DNA of 64,000 bases, from positions 186,001 through 250,000 of the forward strand of contig NZ_QAOH01000002.1 of assembly GCF_003050785.1 (NCBI RefSeq), read 5' to 3'. This stretch comes from Celeribacter persicus. GTDB lineage: Bacteria; Pseudomonadota; Alphaproteobacteria; Rhodobacterales; Rhodobacteraceae. The position numbers were made by a program, and so were the translations under genes. The notes under the pieces were generated by a model. The model did not search any database and was not told the DNA's origin. It worked only from the letters and a program-made list of their open reading frames with translations. This document shows positions 1-8,333 of the stretch, one piece after another (position 1 is the stretch's first letter; each line of letters starts with the position of its first letter).

Positions 1-124
1 AGCCCTACGGGCGCGCATTGCCGGGTGATCTCATCGCGCCCGGAATTTGCCCTGAAATTTACGGGGGATGAGCCAAATTAACGCTTGCCCCTGCTACGGA
101 AATCACTATGTAAGGGGTCCACGT

Positions 125-201
125 CGGGCTATAGCGCAGCCTGGTAGCGCGTCCGTCTGGGGGACGGAAGGTCGCAGGTTCAAGTCCTGCTAGCCCGACC
201 A
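125..201 (+). tRNA. tRNA-Pro (anticodon GGG)
   Basis: A complete 77-nt tRNA with an encoded CCA end. The acceptor arms CGGGCTA (125-131) and TAGCCCG (191-197) pair perfectly and are followed by discriminator A and CCA. The anticodon stem TCCGT/ACGGA encloses the loop CTGGGGG, giving anticodon GGG, which reads the proline codon CCC. The T-arm contains GGTTCAAGTCC. A hairpin terminator follows within 10 bases. It is a single tRNA, not part of a cluster in this window. Confidence 0.97.
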
Positions 202-210
202 AAACACCTC

Positions 211-248
211 AAAACCGCTCGCAGCCTCTGGGCTTGCGGGCGGTTTTG
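211..248 (+). terminator. Rho-independent terminator of tRNA-Pro
   Basis: AAAACCGC at the 5' side pairs with GCGGTTTT at the 3' side, with further pairing inside (CGCA with TGCG, CC with GG) around a TCTG loop. The 3' arm itself supplies the T-run. It lies just after the CCA end of the tRNA and ends about 50 bases before the next gene, so it most likely ends the tRNA transcript. Confidence 0.75.
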
Positions 249-300
249 CGTTAAAGCTTTCGGATCGGAAACAAGGGTTTGAGGACCCGGGGAGGACGAC

Positions 301-1380
301 ATGGGTGTTTTGGCCGATCATGCCATTCGGGACATGCTGACACGCGGCGAGATCACGGCCAGCCCGGCGGTGATCGACGCACAGGTGCAGCCCGCCTCCC
401 TCGATCTGCGCCTTGGCACGCGCGCCTGGCGGGTGCGGGCCTCGTTTCTGGCGGGCGAAGGCCGCACGGTCTCCGAACGCCTCTCCGAGTTCGAAATGCA
501 TCAGATCGACCTGACCGATGGTGCTGTTTTGGAAAAGGGCTGTGTCTATGTCGTGCCGCTGATGGAACGCCTCGCCCTGCCCGAGGGCATTCAGGCCGTC
601 GCCAATGCCAAAAGCTCGACCGGGCGGCTCGATCTTCTGACCCGACTGATCACCGACGAGGGCGTCGAATTCGACCGCATCGCGCCCGGTTACGATGGCC
701 CGCTTTATGCCGAGATTTGCCCCCGCTCCTTCTCCGCTCTCGTCCGCCCCGGCATGCGGCTCAATCAGGTGCGGTTCCGTGCCGGACAATCGGTGCTGAA
801 CGACGCAGAGCTTGAGGCGCTGCACAAAGAGAGCCCTCTGGTGAACGGTCATGCGGTGATTGATCAGGGCCTTGGCTTTTCCGTCGATCTCAAACCCGCT
901 GAAGGCACGCTCGTCGGTTATCGCGCCAAGCCGCACACCGGGGTGATCGACCTCGACAACATCGGCTTTTACGACCCGGCGGAATATTGGGAACCGATCT
1001 ATTCCAAAACCGGCCAGATCATCCTCGATCCCGGCGCCTTCTACATCCTCGTGAGCCGTGAAGCGGTGCACATTCCGCCCGATTACGCCGCCGAAATGGC
1101 CCCCTATCTGGCCATGGTCGGCGAGTTCCGGGTGCATTACGCGGGCTTCTTCGATCCGGGGTTCGGCCATGCCGGGGCTGGCGGCGCGGGTGCGCGCGGC
1201 GTACTCGAAGTGCGCTGTCACGAAGCGCCTTTCGTGCTCGAACATGGGCAGATCGTCGGGCGTCTGGTCTACGAGCGGATGGAAAGCCGCCCCGACCGGC
1301 TTTACGGTGCCGATCTGGCGTCGAATTATCAGGGGCAGGGGTTGAAATTGTCGAAGCATTTCGCCTCTTCAACAAAATGA
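301..1380 (+). CDS. dcd: 2'-deoxycytidine 5'-triphosphate deaminase, double-domain type
   Basis: This 359-residue protein is twice the length of the usual Dcd subunit (about 190 residues) and matches the alphaproteobacterial form in which two dUTPase-fold halves are joined. The first half (about 1-180) has the nucleotide-binding signature NAKSSTGRLDLL followed by the catalytic-region motif PGYDGPLYAEI. The second half (about 185-350) repeats the plan with FYDPAEYWEP and HAGAGGAGARGVLEVR. The enzyme is expected to convert dCTP to dUTP in the cytoplasm for dTMP synthesis. GGGGAGG lies 6 bases before the ATG, which supports this start. It stands alone between the tRNA terminator and a secreted-protein gene. 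The deaminase assignment is from family knowledge; which half is catalytic cannot be told by eye. Confidence 0.9.
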   Translation: MGVLADHAIRDMLTRGEITASPAVIDAQVQPASLDLRLGTRAWRVRASFLAGEGRTVSERLSEFEMHQIDLTDGAVLEKGCVYVVPLMERLALPEGIQAVANAKSSTGRLDLLTRLITDEGVEFDRIAPGYDGPLYAEICPRSFSALVRPGMRLNQVRFRAGQSVLNDAELEALHKESPLVNGHAVIDQGLGFSVDLKPAEGTLVGYRAKPHTGVIDLDNIGFYDPAEYWEPIYSKTGQIILDPGAFYILVSREAVHIPPDYAAEMAPYLAMVGEFRVHYAGFFDPGFGHAGAGGAGARGVLEVRCHEAPFVLEHGQIVGRLVYERMESRPDRLYGADLASNYQGQGLKLSKHFASSTK

Positions 1381-1567
1381 AATGCAAATCCGTGTCATTG
1401 CCGTTGGAAAAGCGCTCAGGCGATCCATCGGCTAAAACATGCCACATATGGTAGTCACCCTGCCCCTGCGCACAAAAATTTGCTCGTGCCAAGGAACATT
1501 CGGACACACTGGTTTGTTGATACTCCGTACTGCGCAGCATGGCTGTGCGATGAAACAGGAGTAAAAC

Positions 1568-2233
1568 ATGACTTTCAAACTCAAGACGCTTGTCACCGCC
1601 ACCACCACCGCGGCTCTGCTGTCGGCTCCGGCCTTCGCCGCGATGACGGCGACCGCGACGACGGATCTGAACTTCCGTGCGGGTCCGGGCGCCCAATACA
1701 AGACGCTCGGCACGATCGGTGCCGATGAAAGCGTGACTGTGGAAGGCTGCATCGGTGCGGGTGACTGGTGTAAAGTCGAAGTCAATGGCCAAAGCGGCTG
1801 GGCCTATTCGCCCTACCTGACGACCCCGGTGAACGATGAGCCGGTATTGATCTACCAGAACCAGAAACAGCTCGATATCGAGACCGTGACCTATGACGAA
1901 ACCTCCACCGGCGAGGCCGCTCTGGCAGGCGGCACTTTCGGCGCGCTGGCCGGGTCTCTGATCGTGGGTGGTCCCGCTGCGATTGCCGCCGGTGCCGTCC
2001 TTGGCATGGCGGGCGGAGCCGCCGCCGACCCCGATCCGGTGACCGTGACCTATGTCACCGAACACCCGGTTGAGCCGGTCTGGCTCGACGGTGAAGTCGT
2101 GGTGGGCGCCGGCATTCCGGACAACATCGAGACCTACGAGATTCCGGACAGCGATTTCCAGTACATCAATGTGAACTCGGAAACCGTGATCGTGAACCCG
2201 GAAGACCGTCGCATCGTGAAAATCATCCGCTGA
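1568..2233 (+). CDS. secreted SH3b-domain / DUF1236-type protein
   Basis: A 221-residue exported protein. A cleavable signal peptide (MTFKLKTLVTATTTAALL, ending near APAFA-AMT) is followed by a bacterial SH3 domain (about 25-85) with TTDLNFRAGPG at its start and GWAYSPYL at its end. A glycine/alanine-rich stretch (about 110-140) resembles a small membrane-associating or linker segment. The C-terminal 60 residues, ending VNPEDRRIVKIIR, resemble the DUF1236 module that commonly follows SH3b in these bacteria. Its role is probably at the cell envelope, but no enzymatic motif is visible. The start has CAGGAG about 5 bases upstream. It is monocistronic and followed by a clear terminator. Confidence 0.85.
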   Translation: MTFKLKTLVTATTTAALLSAPAFAAMTATATTDLNFRAGPGAQYKTLGTIGADESVTVEGCIGAGDWCKVEVNGQSGWAYSPYLTTPVNDEPVLIYQNQKQLDIETVTYDETSTGEAALAGGTFGALAGSLIVGGPAAIAAGAVLGMAGGAAADPDPVTVTYVTEHPVEPVWLDGEVVVGAGIPDNIETYEIPDSDFQYINVNSETVIVNPEDRRIVKIIR

Positions 2234-2260
2234 TACAACCCTCAGCGTTTCTCTGATCAC

Positions 2261-2293
2261 GGGCCCCTCGCACTGGCGGGGGGCCTTATTATA
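2261..2293 (+). terminator. Rho-independent terminator of the SH3 protein gene
   Basis: GGGCCCCTCG and CGGGGGGCC form a strong stem around CACTGG, followed by TTATTATATT. It lies 28 bases after the stop codon of the SH3b gene. Confidence 0.8.
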
Positions 2294-2305
2294 TTGTCAC
2301 AGCCG

Positions 2306-2333
2306 TAAAAACCGGGCTTCGGGCCCCCGAAGC
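2306..2333 (-). terminator. Rho-independent terminator of the small minus-strand gene
   Basis: Read on the minus strand, GCTTCGGG and its complement form a near-perfect hairpin followed by CCGGTTTTT. It lies downstream of the 84-codon gene at 2407-2661 and faces the terminator of the SH3 gene, so the two converge. Confidence 0.7.
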
Positions 2334-2406
2334 GGAAGGTCCTTATGAGGTGTTCTTACAATGAACACGTCGTCAGACTGTGAAAGACCAAAATCCGAGC
2401 AAGGGA

Positions 2407-2661
2407 TCAGAACCGCCCGATCCGGCGCGACAGGCGGGAGATTTTGCGCGCATTCTGCACGGTCTTCTTTGCCTGTCCCGCTAGGCGCTTTTGCGCTTGC
2501 TGCTCTTCTTCGGGCGTCAGCTTCGCATCCTGCCCGGTCTTGGCAGAGCGTCGCTTTGCAAGGTGTTTGGTTCCTGCATCTATCCCCACGTCGACACCCT
2601 TGTTCACAAAGGTGCGGATCGTGCGATTGATGATCATCGAGATCAATCTGTCCAAATTCAT
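2407..2661 (-). CDS. small conserved-looking basic protein of unknown function
   Basis: An 84-residue, strongly basic protein. Its N-terminus (MNLDRLISMIINRTIRTFVNKG) is amphipathic. A lysine/glutamine/arginine-rich helical tail follows, with TPEEEQQAQKRL and QNARKISRLSRRIGRF. I recognise no domain. It has its own downstream terminator and its composition looks coding, so I treat it as a real gene. Overlapping frames on the other strand have less convincing sequences. The helical tail could bind membrane or nucleic acid, but that is only an inference from charge. Confidence 0.6.
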   Translation of the reverse strand: MNLDRLISMIINRTIRTFVNKGVDVGIDAGTKHLAKRRSAKTGQDAKLTPEEEQQAQKRLAGQAKKTVQNARKISRLSRRIGRF

Positions 2662-2786
2662 GACGGCAGGCCTTCCGATTGTGGTCTCTATGTCATTTGC
2701 GATGTGTCATTCGCGATCCCGGTTACTCCCGGAATAAGGTCATTCCACGGCGCGCATGAGGAAACATGAGGAAAGAGGTGGTTTTC

Positions 2787-3425
2787 TTAAGCCTCATCCT
2801 CGAACAGGTCGTCCTGTTCCTCGTCCTCGTCGCGTTCCTCATCGAGGCCCGGCATCGGACGGCTTTCCAGAAGCCCCGCTGCCCGCAACTCCTTGACCCC
2901 CGGAAGATCGCGTGCCGTCTCCAGACCGAAATGATCGAGAAACGTCGGCGTCACCACATAGGTCACCGGACGTCCCGGCGACATGCGCCGCCGCCCGAAG
3001 CGAATCCATTCCAGCTCGATGAGCTGATCCAGCGTGCCGCGCGAAACGGACACGCCGCGGATTTCCTCGATCTCGGCGCGGGTGCAGGGCTGATGGTAGG
3101 CGATGATCGCCAGAGTTTCAATCGCCGCCCGGCTGAGTTTGCGGGTCTCGACCGTCTCTTTTTGCATCAAAAAACCGAGATCGGGCGCCGTGCGGATCGC
3201 CCAGGCATCCCCCACGCGCACCACACGCACGCCACGCCCCTCATAGCGCTTCTGCAACAGTTCGAGGGCCGCTTTCGGATCGCAGCCATGCGGCATCCGC
3301 CCCGCAAGATCGGTCAGGCTCACCGGATCGGTGGAGGCGAAAAGTACGGCCTCGACCATGCGCTCCTGTTCGGCCAAAGGCGGTGCCTCGAACAGGCTCT
3401 CCTCCTGATACTGCTCTTCAGCCAT
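2787..3425 (-). CDS. scpB: segregation and condensation protein B
   Basis: A 212-residue winged-helix protein that partners ScpA and the SMC ATPase in chromosome condensation and segregation. The motif AEQERMVEAVLFAS opens the first winged helix, and the conserved RKLSRAAIETLAIIAYHQP with GVSVSRGTLDQLIE marks the second. The C-terminus is acidic (DEERDEDEEQDD), as is common for this family. I chose the ATG at 3425 (MAEEQYQEE) because it overlaps the scpA stop by 8 bases. A longer frame starting at 3521 would be buried inside scpA. The tight overlap implies translational coupling with scpA. Confidence 0.93.
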   Translation of the reverse strand: MAEEQYQEESLFEAPPLAEQERMVEAVLFASTDPVSLTDLAGRMPHGCDPKAALELLQKRYEGRGVRVVRVGDAWAIRTAPDLGFLMQKETVETRKLSRAAIETLAIIAYHQPCTRAEIEEIRGVSVSRGTLDQLIELEWIRFGRRRMSPGRPVTYVVTPTFLDHFGLETARDLPGVKELRAAGLLESRPMPGLDEERDEDEEQDDLFEDEA

Positions 3426-4218
3426 GGTCTCTCCGTCTTGCTTTGATCTGGATCGGCGCAAAGGTTCCGCCCTGTCGAATCTCGATCTGCCCCTGTTTGA
3501 CGAGTTCCAGCGAGGCCGCAAAGGTCGCCGCCGTCGCTGAGCGGCGTTTCTTCGGGTCGAGCTCCCACCCCTCTGGCAGATAAGACGACAGGTCCGCCCA
3601 TTCGACCGCGTATGGGATCAGGTAACGCAGCTTTTCCAGCGCCTGTTCCATCGACAGGATCGCCTCGCGATCAAGCACGAAGGGGCGGAACTCGTCCTTG
3701 GTTCTGACCCGCGCATAGGCCTGCATCAGATCGAGCAGGCTCGCCGTATAAGTGACATTGCGCAGGCGTTGTACCTCTTCGGGAATGCCGCGCACGAAGA
3801 AATCCCGGCCCTTCTGATCACGCGCCATGAGTTTCGCCGCCGACTCGCGCATCGCCTCCAATCGCTGAAGCTGGAAGGCCAGGTGCGCGGCCAGTTCCTC
3901 GCCGGACGGCCCCTCGTCCGTTGGATCGGGTGGCAGCAGCAGGCGCGATTTCAGAAACGCCAGCCAGGCCGCCATCACCAGATAATCGGCAGCCAGTTCG
4001 ATCCTGAGTTCCTTCGCCTTCTCGACGAAGAGCAAATACTGCTGCGCCAGATGCAGGATCGAGATTTTCATCAGATCGACCTTCTGCGTGCGCGACAATT
4101 GCAGCAAAAGATCGAGCGGCCCCTCGAACCCGTCGACATCCACGATCAAAGCCTCGGCGGCGAGGCGTTCCTCGACCGTCAGGATGTCGGTGATGTCGAA
4201 TTGATCGGGATCGGCCAT
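3418..4218 (-). CDS. scpA: segregation and condensation protein A
   Basis: A 266-residue kleisin that bridges SMC heads with ScpB. The N-terminal signature VDGFEGPLDLLLQLSRTQKVD and ISILHLAQQYLLF (about 25-65) and the following helix LAADYLVMAAWLAFLKSRLLL are typical ScpA. The C-terminal winged helix (about 190-260) binds the SMC head. It overlaps scpB downstream by 8 bases and follows nagZ by 20 bases, so nagZ-scpA-scpB is probably one transcript, a common order in Rhodobacterales. Confidence 0.94.
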   Translation of the reverse strand: MADPDQFDITDILTVEERLAAEALIVDVDGFEGPLDLLLQLSRTQKVDLMKISILHLAQQYLLFVEKAKELRIELAADYLVMAAWLAFLKSRLLLPPDPTDEGPSGEELAAHLAFQLQRLEAMRESAAKLMARDQKGRDFFVRGIPEEVQRLRNVTYTASLLDLMQAYARVRTKDEFRPFVLDREAILSMEQALEKLRYLIPYAVEWADLSSYLPEGWELDPKKRRSATAATFAASLELVKQGQIEIRQGGTFAPIQIKARRRDHG

Positions 4219-4238
4219 AAGGGCCCCTTACTCTGGGC

Positions 4239-5216
4239 TTACAAAGTTAAAAACTCTTCTGCCAGCGCGTCCGTGTCAATGGGCACATAGGTGGGACGGC
4301 TGTCCACCGCCCGCTCGGCACGCGCCTGCGCCCGCGGATTCATCTCTCCGAGCGCCGCGATCTCTTCCATCTCCGCGAGATCGCCGTTGCAATGCAGCAC
4401 GAGATCGCAACCCGCACTCAATGCCCTCTCTCCGCGCTCGCGCAGCGTGCCTTCAAGTGCCCCCATGGAAATGTCGTCGGTCATCAGGAGCCCCTGAAAA
4501 CCGATTTCTTCACGGATCAGCCGGATCGCCGCCGGGCTTTGTGTCGCCGGGCGCTCGGGGTCAATCGCCTCCATGATGATATGCGCGGACATGCCCATGC
4601 TCAGATCGTTCAGCGCCTTGAAAGGCGCGAAATCCGGCTCAAGATCCGCCAGAGAAGCCGTTACCCGTGGCAGGCCCTTATGGCTGTCCACCGTGCCCCG
4701 CCCGTGCCCCGGCAGGTGTTTCATCACCGGCGCCACACCGCCCGCCGCCATGCCTTCGACCAAAGCGCGCCCCATACAGGCGACCACTTCGGGGTCTTCG
4801 GAAAAACACCGGTTGCGCAGAAAAGGATGGGTCTCGGCACGGGCCACGTCGAGACCCGGCACGCAATTCACATCAATGCCGACTCTGTGCAGATCCTCCG
4901 CCAGAAGCCGCCCGCGCAGCCACATGGTCCGCCCCGGATCGCGCGCCTGTTGCACCTGATCCATGGGCGGCAGGAATTCGCGCCAGTGAGGCGCGCGCAT
5001 CCGTTGCACCCGCCCACCTTCCTGGTCGATCAGGATCGGCGCATCACGCCCAACCGCCTCTCGCAAAGCGCTCGTGAGAGCGCAAAGCTGTTCCGGCGTG
5101 TCAACATTGCGCGCAAAAAGTATAAATCCCCATGGGTTAGAGGCCTTAAAGAAAGAAACTTCGGAAGATGTAAGGGCAAGTCCCTCACATCCAAGAATAA
5201 AAGCGCCCTGCCCCAT
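4239..5216 (-). CDS. nagZ: beta-N-acetylhexosaminidase, family GH3
   Basis: A 325-residue single-domain GH3 enzyme that removes N-acetylglucosamine from anhydromuropeptides during cytoplasmic cell-wall recycling. Diagnostic motifs are LIDQEGGRVQRM near residue 62, the loop motif KHLPGHGRGTVDSHKGLP carrying the catalytic-dyad histidine, and LMTDDISMGAL with the nucleophile aspartate. There is no signal peptide, as expected for a cytosolic enzyme. GGAAA precedes the start. It follows the SPOR-domain gene by 15 bases and precedes scpA, so the cluster joins cell-wall and segregation functions. Confidence 0.94.
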   Translation of the reverse strand: MGQGAFILGCEGLALTSSEVSFFKASNPWGFILFARNVDTPEQLCALTSALREAVGRDAPILIDQEGGRVQRMRAPHWREFLPPMDQVQQARDPGRTMWLRGRLLAEDLHRVGIDVNCVPGLDVARAETHPFLRNRCFSEDPEVVACMGRALVEGMAAGGVAPVMKHLPGHGRGTVDSHKGLPRVTASLADLEPDFAPFKALNDLSMGMSAHIIMEAIDPERPATQSPAAIRLIREEIGFQGLLMTDDISMGALEGTLRERGERALSAGCDLVLHCNGDLAEMEEIAALGEMNPRAQARAERAVDSRPTYVPIDTDALAEEFLTL

Positions 5217-5231
5217 GGGTGTTTCCAGCGC

Positions 5232-6419
5232 TTAACGCTGAACCGTCGGCGTACAGGCCGCGTTCATCGAGGTCATCGCCGCACAGAACCGGTTGGCATC
5301 AGAAGCATCGGCAAACCCATAGGCACGCAGGCGGTAGAACGTCTTGCCCCCGCTTTCCGCCCGTTCGATCACCCGCGTCTTGCCGTCCATCAGATCGCTG
5401 AAACGCCCGGTCAGACGCTCCCATTCGGAACGCGCAATATCTTCGGACTGGTAAGCGCCGAATTGCACCAGACGACTGCCCACGGGCACTTCTTCCGGGG
5501 CCATTTCCGCACTCTCGGCGGCCCCAAGGGCGGCGAGAATATCACCGGCCACACCGTCGAGGCTCGCGCTACTTTGCTCCGTAGCCAGAGAGGCCAGACG
5601 CACCGGGCGCGGTTTCGGCATCGGCACGGCCTTCGCGTCGGCAACCGATGCCTCATCAAGCATCTCCGGCTCGGCCGCCGCCACCTCTTCGACACCTTCG
5701 AGTTCGAGCGGGTCTTCCTCCACCGCCACCTGTTCGAGTGGCGCAGAGCCCGGTTGCACAGCATAAGCGGAACCGGACGGCTCATAGGAACTCAGCACCG
5801 GCTGAATATTGGCCATCGGCTGATCCTCCTCGGTCAGCGCCGCGGTAGCGGGGGCCAGAACATAGCGGTCGGCGGGTGGCGCGGCAGACCCGTCCGCGGT
5901 CACGGAATTGACCGCAAGCCCTTGGTGCATCGCCAGTTGCCCCCCCGGATCGTCAGGCAGAAGGCGTGCAGCCCCTTCCATGGCACGGATCACCGGCACA
6001 CCGGTCACATCGCGCACCATGAGCTTGTAACCCCAGATGCCAAGCCCAAGGATCAGCACCAGCGAGACAATGGCACCGCCCCATTGTGCCGGGCCAAGAT
6101 GAGGCCGCTCGGAAACTTCGTCAGACAACATCTCCGTGGTGTCGTAGACATAGGCGGGACCGGCATCGTAAGAGGCGCGCGGGTCCTGAAACCCGGTCGC
6201 GGTATGACGCGGTGACTGTTGCTCAAAATGCACATGTCCATCGGCGAAAAGACGATCCGCATCCGGTCTTTGGCGCAGTCCGGGGTGCTCATAAGCGGTG
6301 TGCGGCGCACCGCGCGTCACCTGCGGCTCCGGTCGCTGCCAGTGATTTTCATGGGAAGAATATTCGTCCGCCTGCGGCGACGCATAGCCCATACGAGGGC
6401 CGTTCGGCACGTCCTGCAT
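5232..6419 (-). CDS. SPOR-domain inner-membrane protein
   Basis: A 395-residue bitopic protein. About 120 cytoplasmic residues precede one transmembrane helix (GGAIVSLVLILGLGIWGY, near 135-152). A long acidic, alanine-rich periplasmic linker follows, and the last 80 residues form a SPOR domain starting at SRLVQFGAYQSEDIARSEW. SPOR domains bind denuded peptidoglycan at division sites. The layout is FtsN-like in outline, but the short FtsN N-terminal essential motif is not evident, so I do not use that name. It lies between argS and nagZ on the same strand. Confidence 0.85.
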   Translation of the reverse strand: MQDVPNGPRMGYASPQADEYSSHENHWQRPEPQVTRGAPHTAYEHPGLRQRPDADRLFADGHVHFEQQSPRHTATGFQDPRASYDAGPAYVYDTTEMLSDEVSERPHLGPAQWGGAIVSLVLILGLGIWGYKLMVRDVTGVPVIRAMEGAARLLPDDPGGQLAMHQGLAVNSVTADGSAAPPADRYVLAPATAALTEEDQPMANIQPVLSSYEPSGSAYAVQPGSAPLEQVAVEEDPLELEGVEEVAAAEPEMLDEASVADAKAVPMPKPRPVRLASLATEQSSASLDGVAGDILAALGAAESAEMAPEEVPVGSRLVQFGAYQSEDIARSEWERLTGRFSDLMDGKTRVIERAESGGKTFYRLRAYGFADASDANRFCAAMTSMNAACTPTVQR

Positions 6420-6561
6420 CCTTTTCGCCTCGCTCGTTTCCCGCTTTGTTTCCCACGGGTTATCATCTGCTCTTAAGGGGCCGCATGAGGATCTTTTGCC
6501 CTCGTTATCAAACGGCCCCTTTTGGGGGTTTTCGGTCTTTTTGAAAGCGCAGCCTGACGGT

Positions 6562-8280
6562 TCAGCGCATTTCTTCGGCCGGTGTCACCCCAAGGATACC
6601 AAGCCCTGCGGAAATCACAACGGCCACGGCACGCGGCAGGGCGATTTTTGCCGCCGACAGGTCCGCATCGTCCTGCAGGAAGCGCAGCGCCTCATTCTCG
6701 TTGCCCTTGTTCCAGAGTGCGTGGAAGTCGGAGGCCAACTCATAGAGGTAGAAGGCGATCCGGTGCGGTTCGTGGCCTTTCGCGGCGATCTCCACCTGAC
6801 GCGGGAAGTCGGCGAGCTTACGCGCCACGGCAATCTCCGCCGGATCATCGAACTTCGGCGTGTCGCTGAGCGTCACGCCCTGCTCCGCAGCCTTGCGCAG
6901 CACGGAACAGACCCGTGCATGGGCATATTGCACATAGAACACCGGGTTGTCTTTCGACTGTTCCAGAACCTTGTCGAAATCGAAATCCAGCGGCGCATCG
7001 TTCTTGCGGGTCAGCATGATGAAGCGGGTCACATCCTTGCCCGCCTGCTCGACCACATCGCGCAGGGTCACGAAGGTGCCTGCGCGTTTCGACATTTTGA
7101 ACGGCTCGCCGTTCTTGAACAGCTTCACCAACTGGATCAGCTTGATGTCGCAATCGACCTTGCCATCGGAGAGCGCCGACACCGCCGCTTTCATCCGTTT
7201 GACATAGCCGCCGTGATCGGCACCGAACACGTCGATGATGCCGTCATAACCGCGCTTCACCTTGTCATAGTGATAGGCGATGTCCGGCGCGAAATAGGTC
7301 CAGGAGCCGTCGGATTTTTTCACCGGACGGTCCACATCGTCGCCATGGGCGGTGGACTTGAACAACGTCTGCTCGCGCGGCTCCCAATCCTCCGGCGTCT
7401 TGCCTTTCGGCGGCTCAAGCACGCCTTCGTAGATCAGCCCCTTGTCGTCGAGCTCCTTCAAAGCGGCCTCGATCAGCCCGGTGCCGTAGAGCGATTTTTC
7501 CGAGAAGAAATTGTCCATGGTCACGCCGAGAGAGGCGAGATCGGCGCGGATCATCTTCATCATCTCGTCGGTCGCGAATTCGCGCACCTCGTCGATCCAC
7601 TGCTCTTCGGGCGTGTTCAGGAGCCGCTCACCGTATTTGGCCTTAAGGGCTTCGCCCACCGGTTTGAGGTAATCGCCCGGATACATGCCCTCTGCAATCT
7701 CCGGGTTCAGCCCGTTGGCCTCACGGTAGCGCTCAAAGGCGGAGCGGGCCAGCACATCGACCTGCGCACCGCCGTCGTTGATGTAATATTCCCGTGTCAC
7801 GTCAAAGCCCGCGAAATCCAACAGGGATGCGAGCGCATCGCCGAACACCGCGCCACGCGTGTGCCCGACATGCATCGGCCCCGTCGGGTTCGCCGACACG
7901 TATTCGACGTTGATCTTCTTGCCCGCACCCATGGTGGAGCGGCCATAATTCTCCGTGCTCAGCACGGTTTCCACGAGCCCGGACCAGACGCCTTGCACCA
8001 AACGCAGGTTGATGAACCCCGGCCCCGCCACATCGACCGTCTCGATACGGGGATCGGTGGCGAGTTGTGCGGCCAGCTTCTCGGCAATATCGCGCGGCTT
8101 CGCTTTCGCGGGTTTCGCAAGAACCATCGCGGCATTGGTCGCCATATCGCCATGCAGCGGATCGCGCGGCGGTTCCACCGCAACGTTGGCAAAATCGAGC
8201 CCCTCGGGCAGAACGCCCTCGGCGGTCAGCGCCGCAAGGCTGTCGATCACAAGGACACGGATATCGGCGAACAGGTTCAT
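6562..8280 (-). CDS. argS: arginyl-tRNA synthetase
   Basis: A 572-residue class I aminoacyl-tRNA synthetase that charges tRNA-Arg. The N-terminal additional domain (1-110) is followed by the HIGH-type signature [13 protein letters not shown], the KMSKS-type motif [15 protein letters not shown] in the second half, and the C-terminal anticodon-binding DALR domain ending [18 protein letters not shown]. Length and motif order are normal for bacterial ArgS. The start has only a modest GAGAG upstream. The long opposite-strand frame over the gene is a shadow. Confidence 0.97.
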   Translation of the reverse strand: MNLFADIRVLVIDSLAALTAEGVLPEGLDFANVAVEPPRDPLHGDMATNAAMVLAKPAKAKPRDIAEKLAAQLATDPRIETVDVAGPGFINLRLVQGVWSGLVETVLSTENYGRSTMGAGKKINVEYVSANPTGPMHVGHTRGAVFGDALASLLDFAGFDVTREYYINDGGAQVDVLARSAFERYREANGLNPEIAEGMYPGDYLKPVGEALKAKYGERLLNTPEEQWIDEVREFATDEMMKMIRADLASLGVTMDNFFSEKSLYGTGLIEAALKELDDKGLIYEGVLEPPKGKTPEDWEPREQTLFKSTAHGDDVDRPVKKSDGSWTYFAPDIAYHYDKVKRGYDGIIDVFGADHGGYVKRMKAAVSALSDGKVDCDIKLIQLVKLFKNGEPFKMSKRAGTFVTLRDVVEQAGKDVTRFIMLTRKNDAPLDFDFDKVLEQSKDNPVFYVQYAHARVCSVLRKAAEQGVTLSDTPKFDDPAEIAVARKLADFPRQVEIAAKGHEPHRIAFYLYELASDFHALWNKGNENEALRFLQDDADLSAAKIALPRAVAVVISAGLGILGVTPAEEMR

Positions 8281-8333
8281 GACGTCTCTCTAACTTATAG
8301 CTTGGCGCGGGTTTACCACGCGTATGGCGAAGG

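Noticed and set aside
2361-2769. Several small plus-strand frames opposite the 84-codon gene
   Set aside because: They have no ribosome sites or motifs, and the minus-strand gene has its own terminator.
3320-3601. A small minus-strand frame across the scpA/scpB overlap
   Set aside because: It is out of frame with both genes and lacks any start signal.
4392-6215. A 607-codon plus-strand frame over nagZ and the SPOR gene
   Set aside because: Spans two real minus-strand genes and shows no family motifs, so it is a high-GC shadow.
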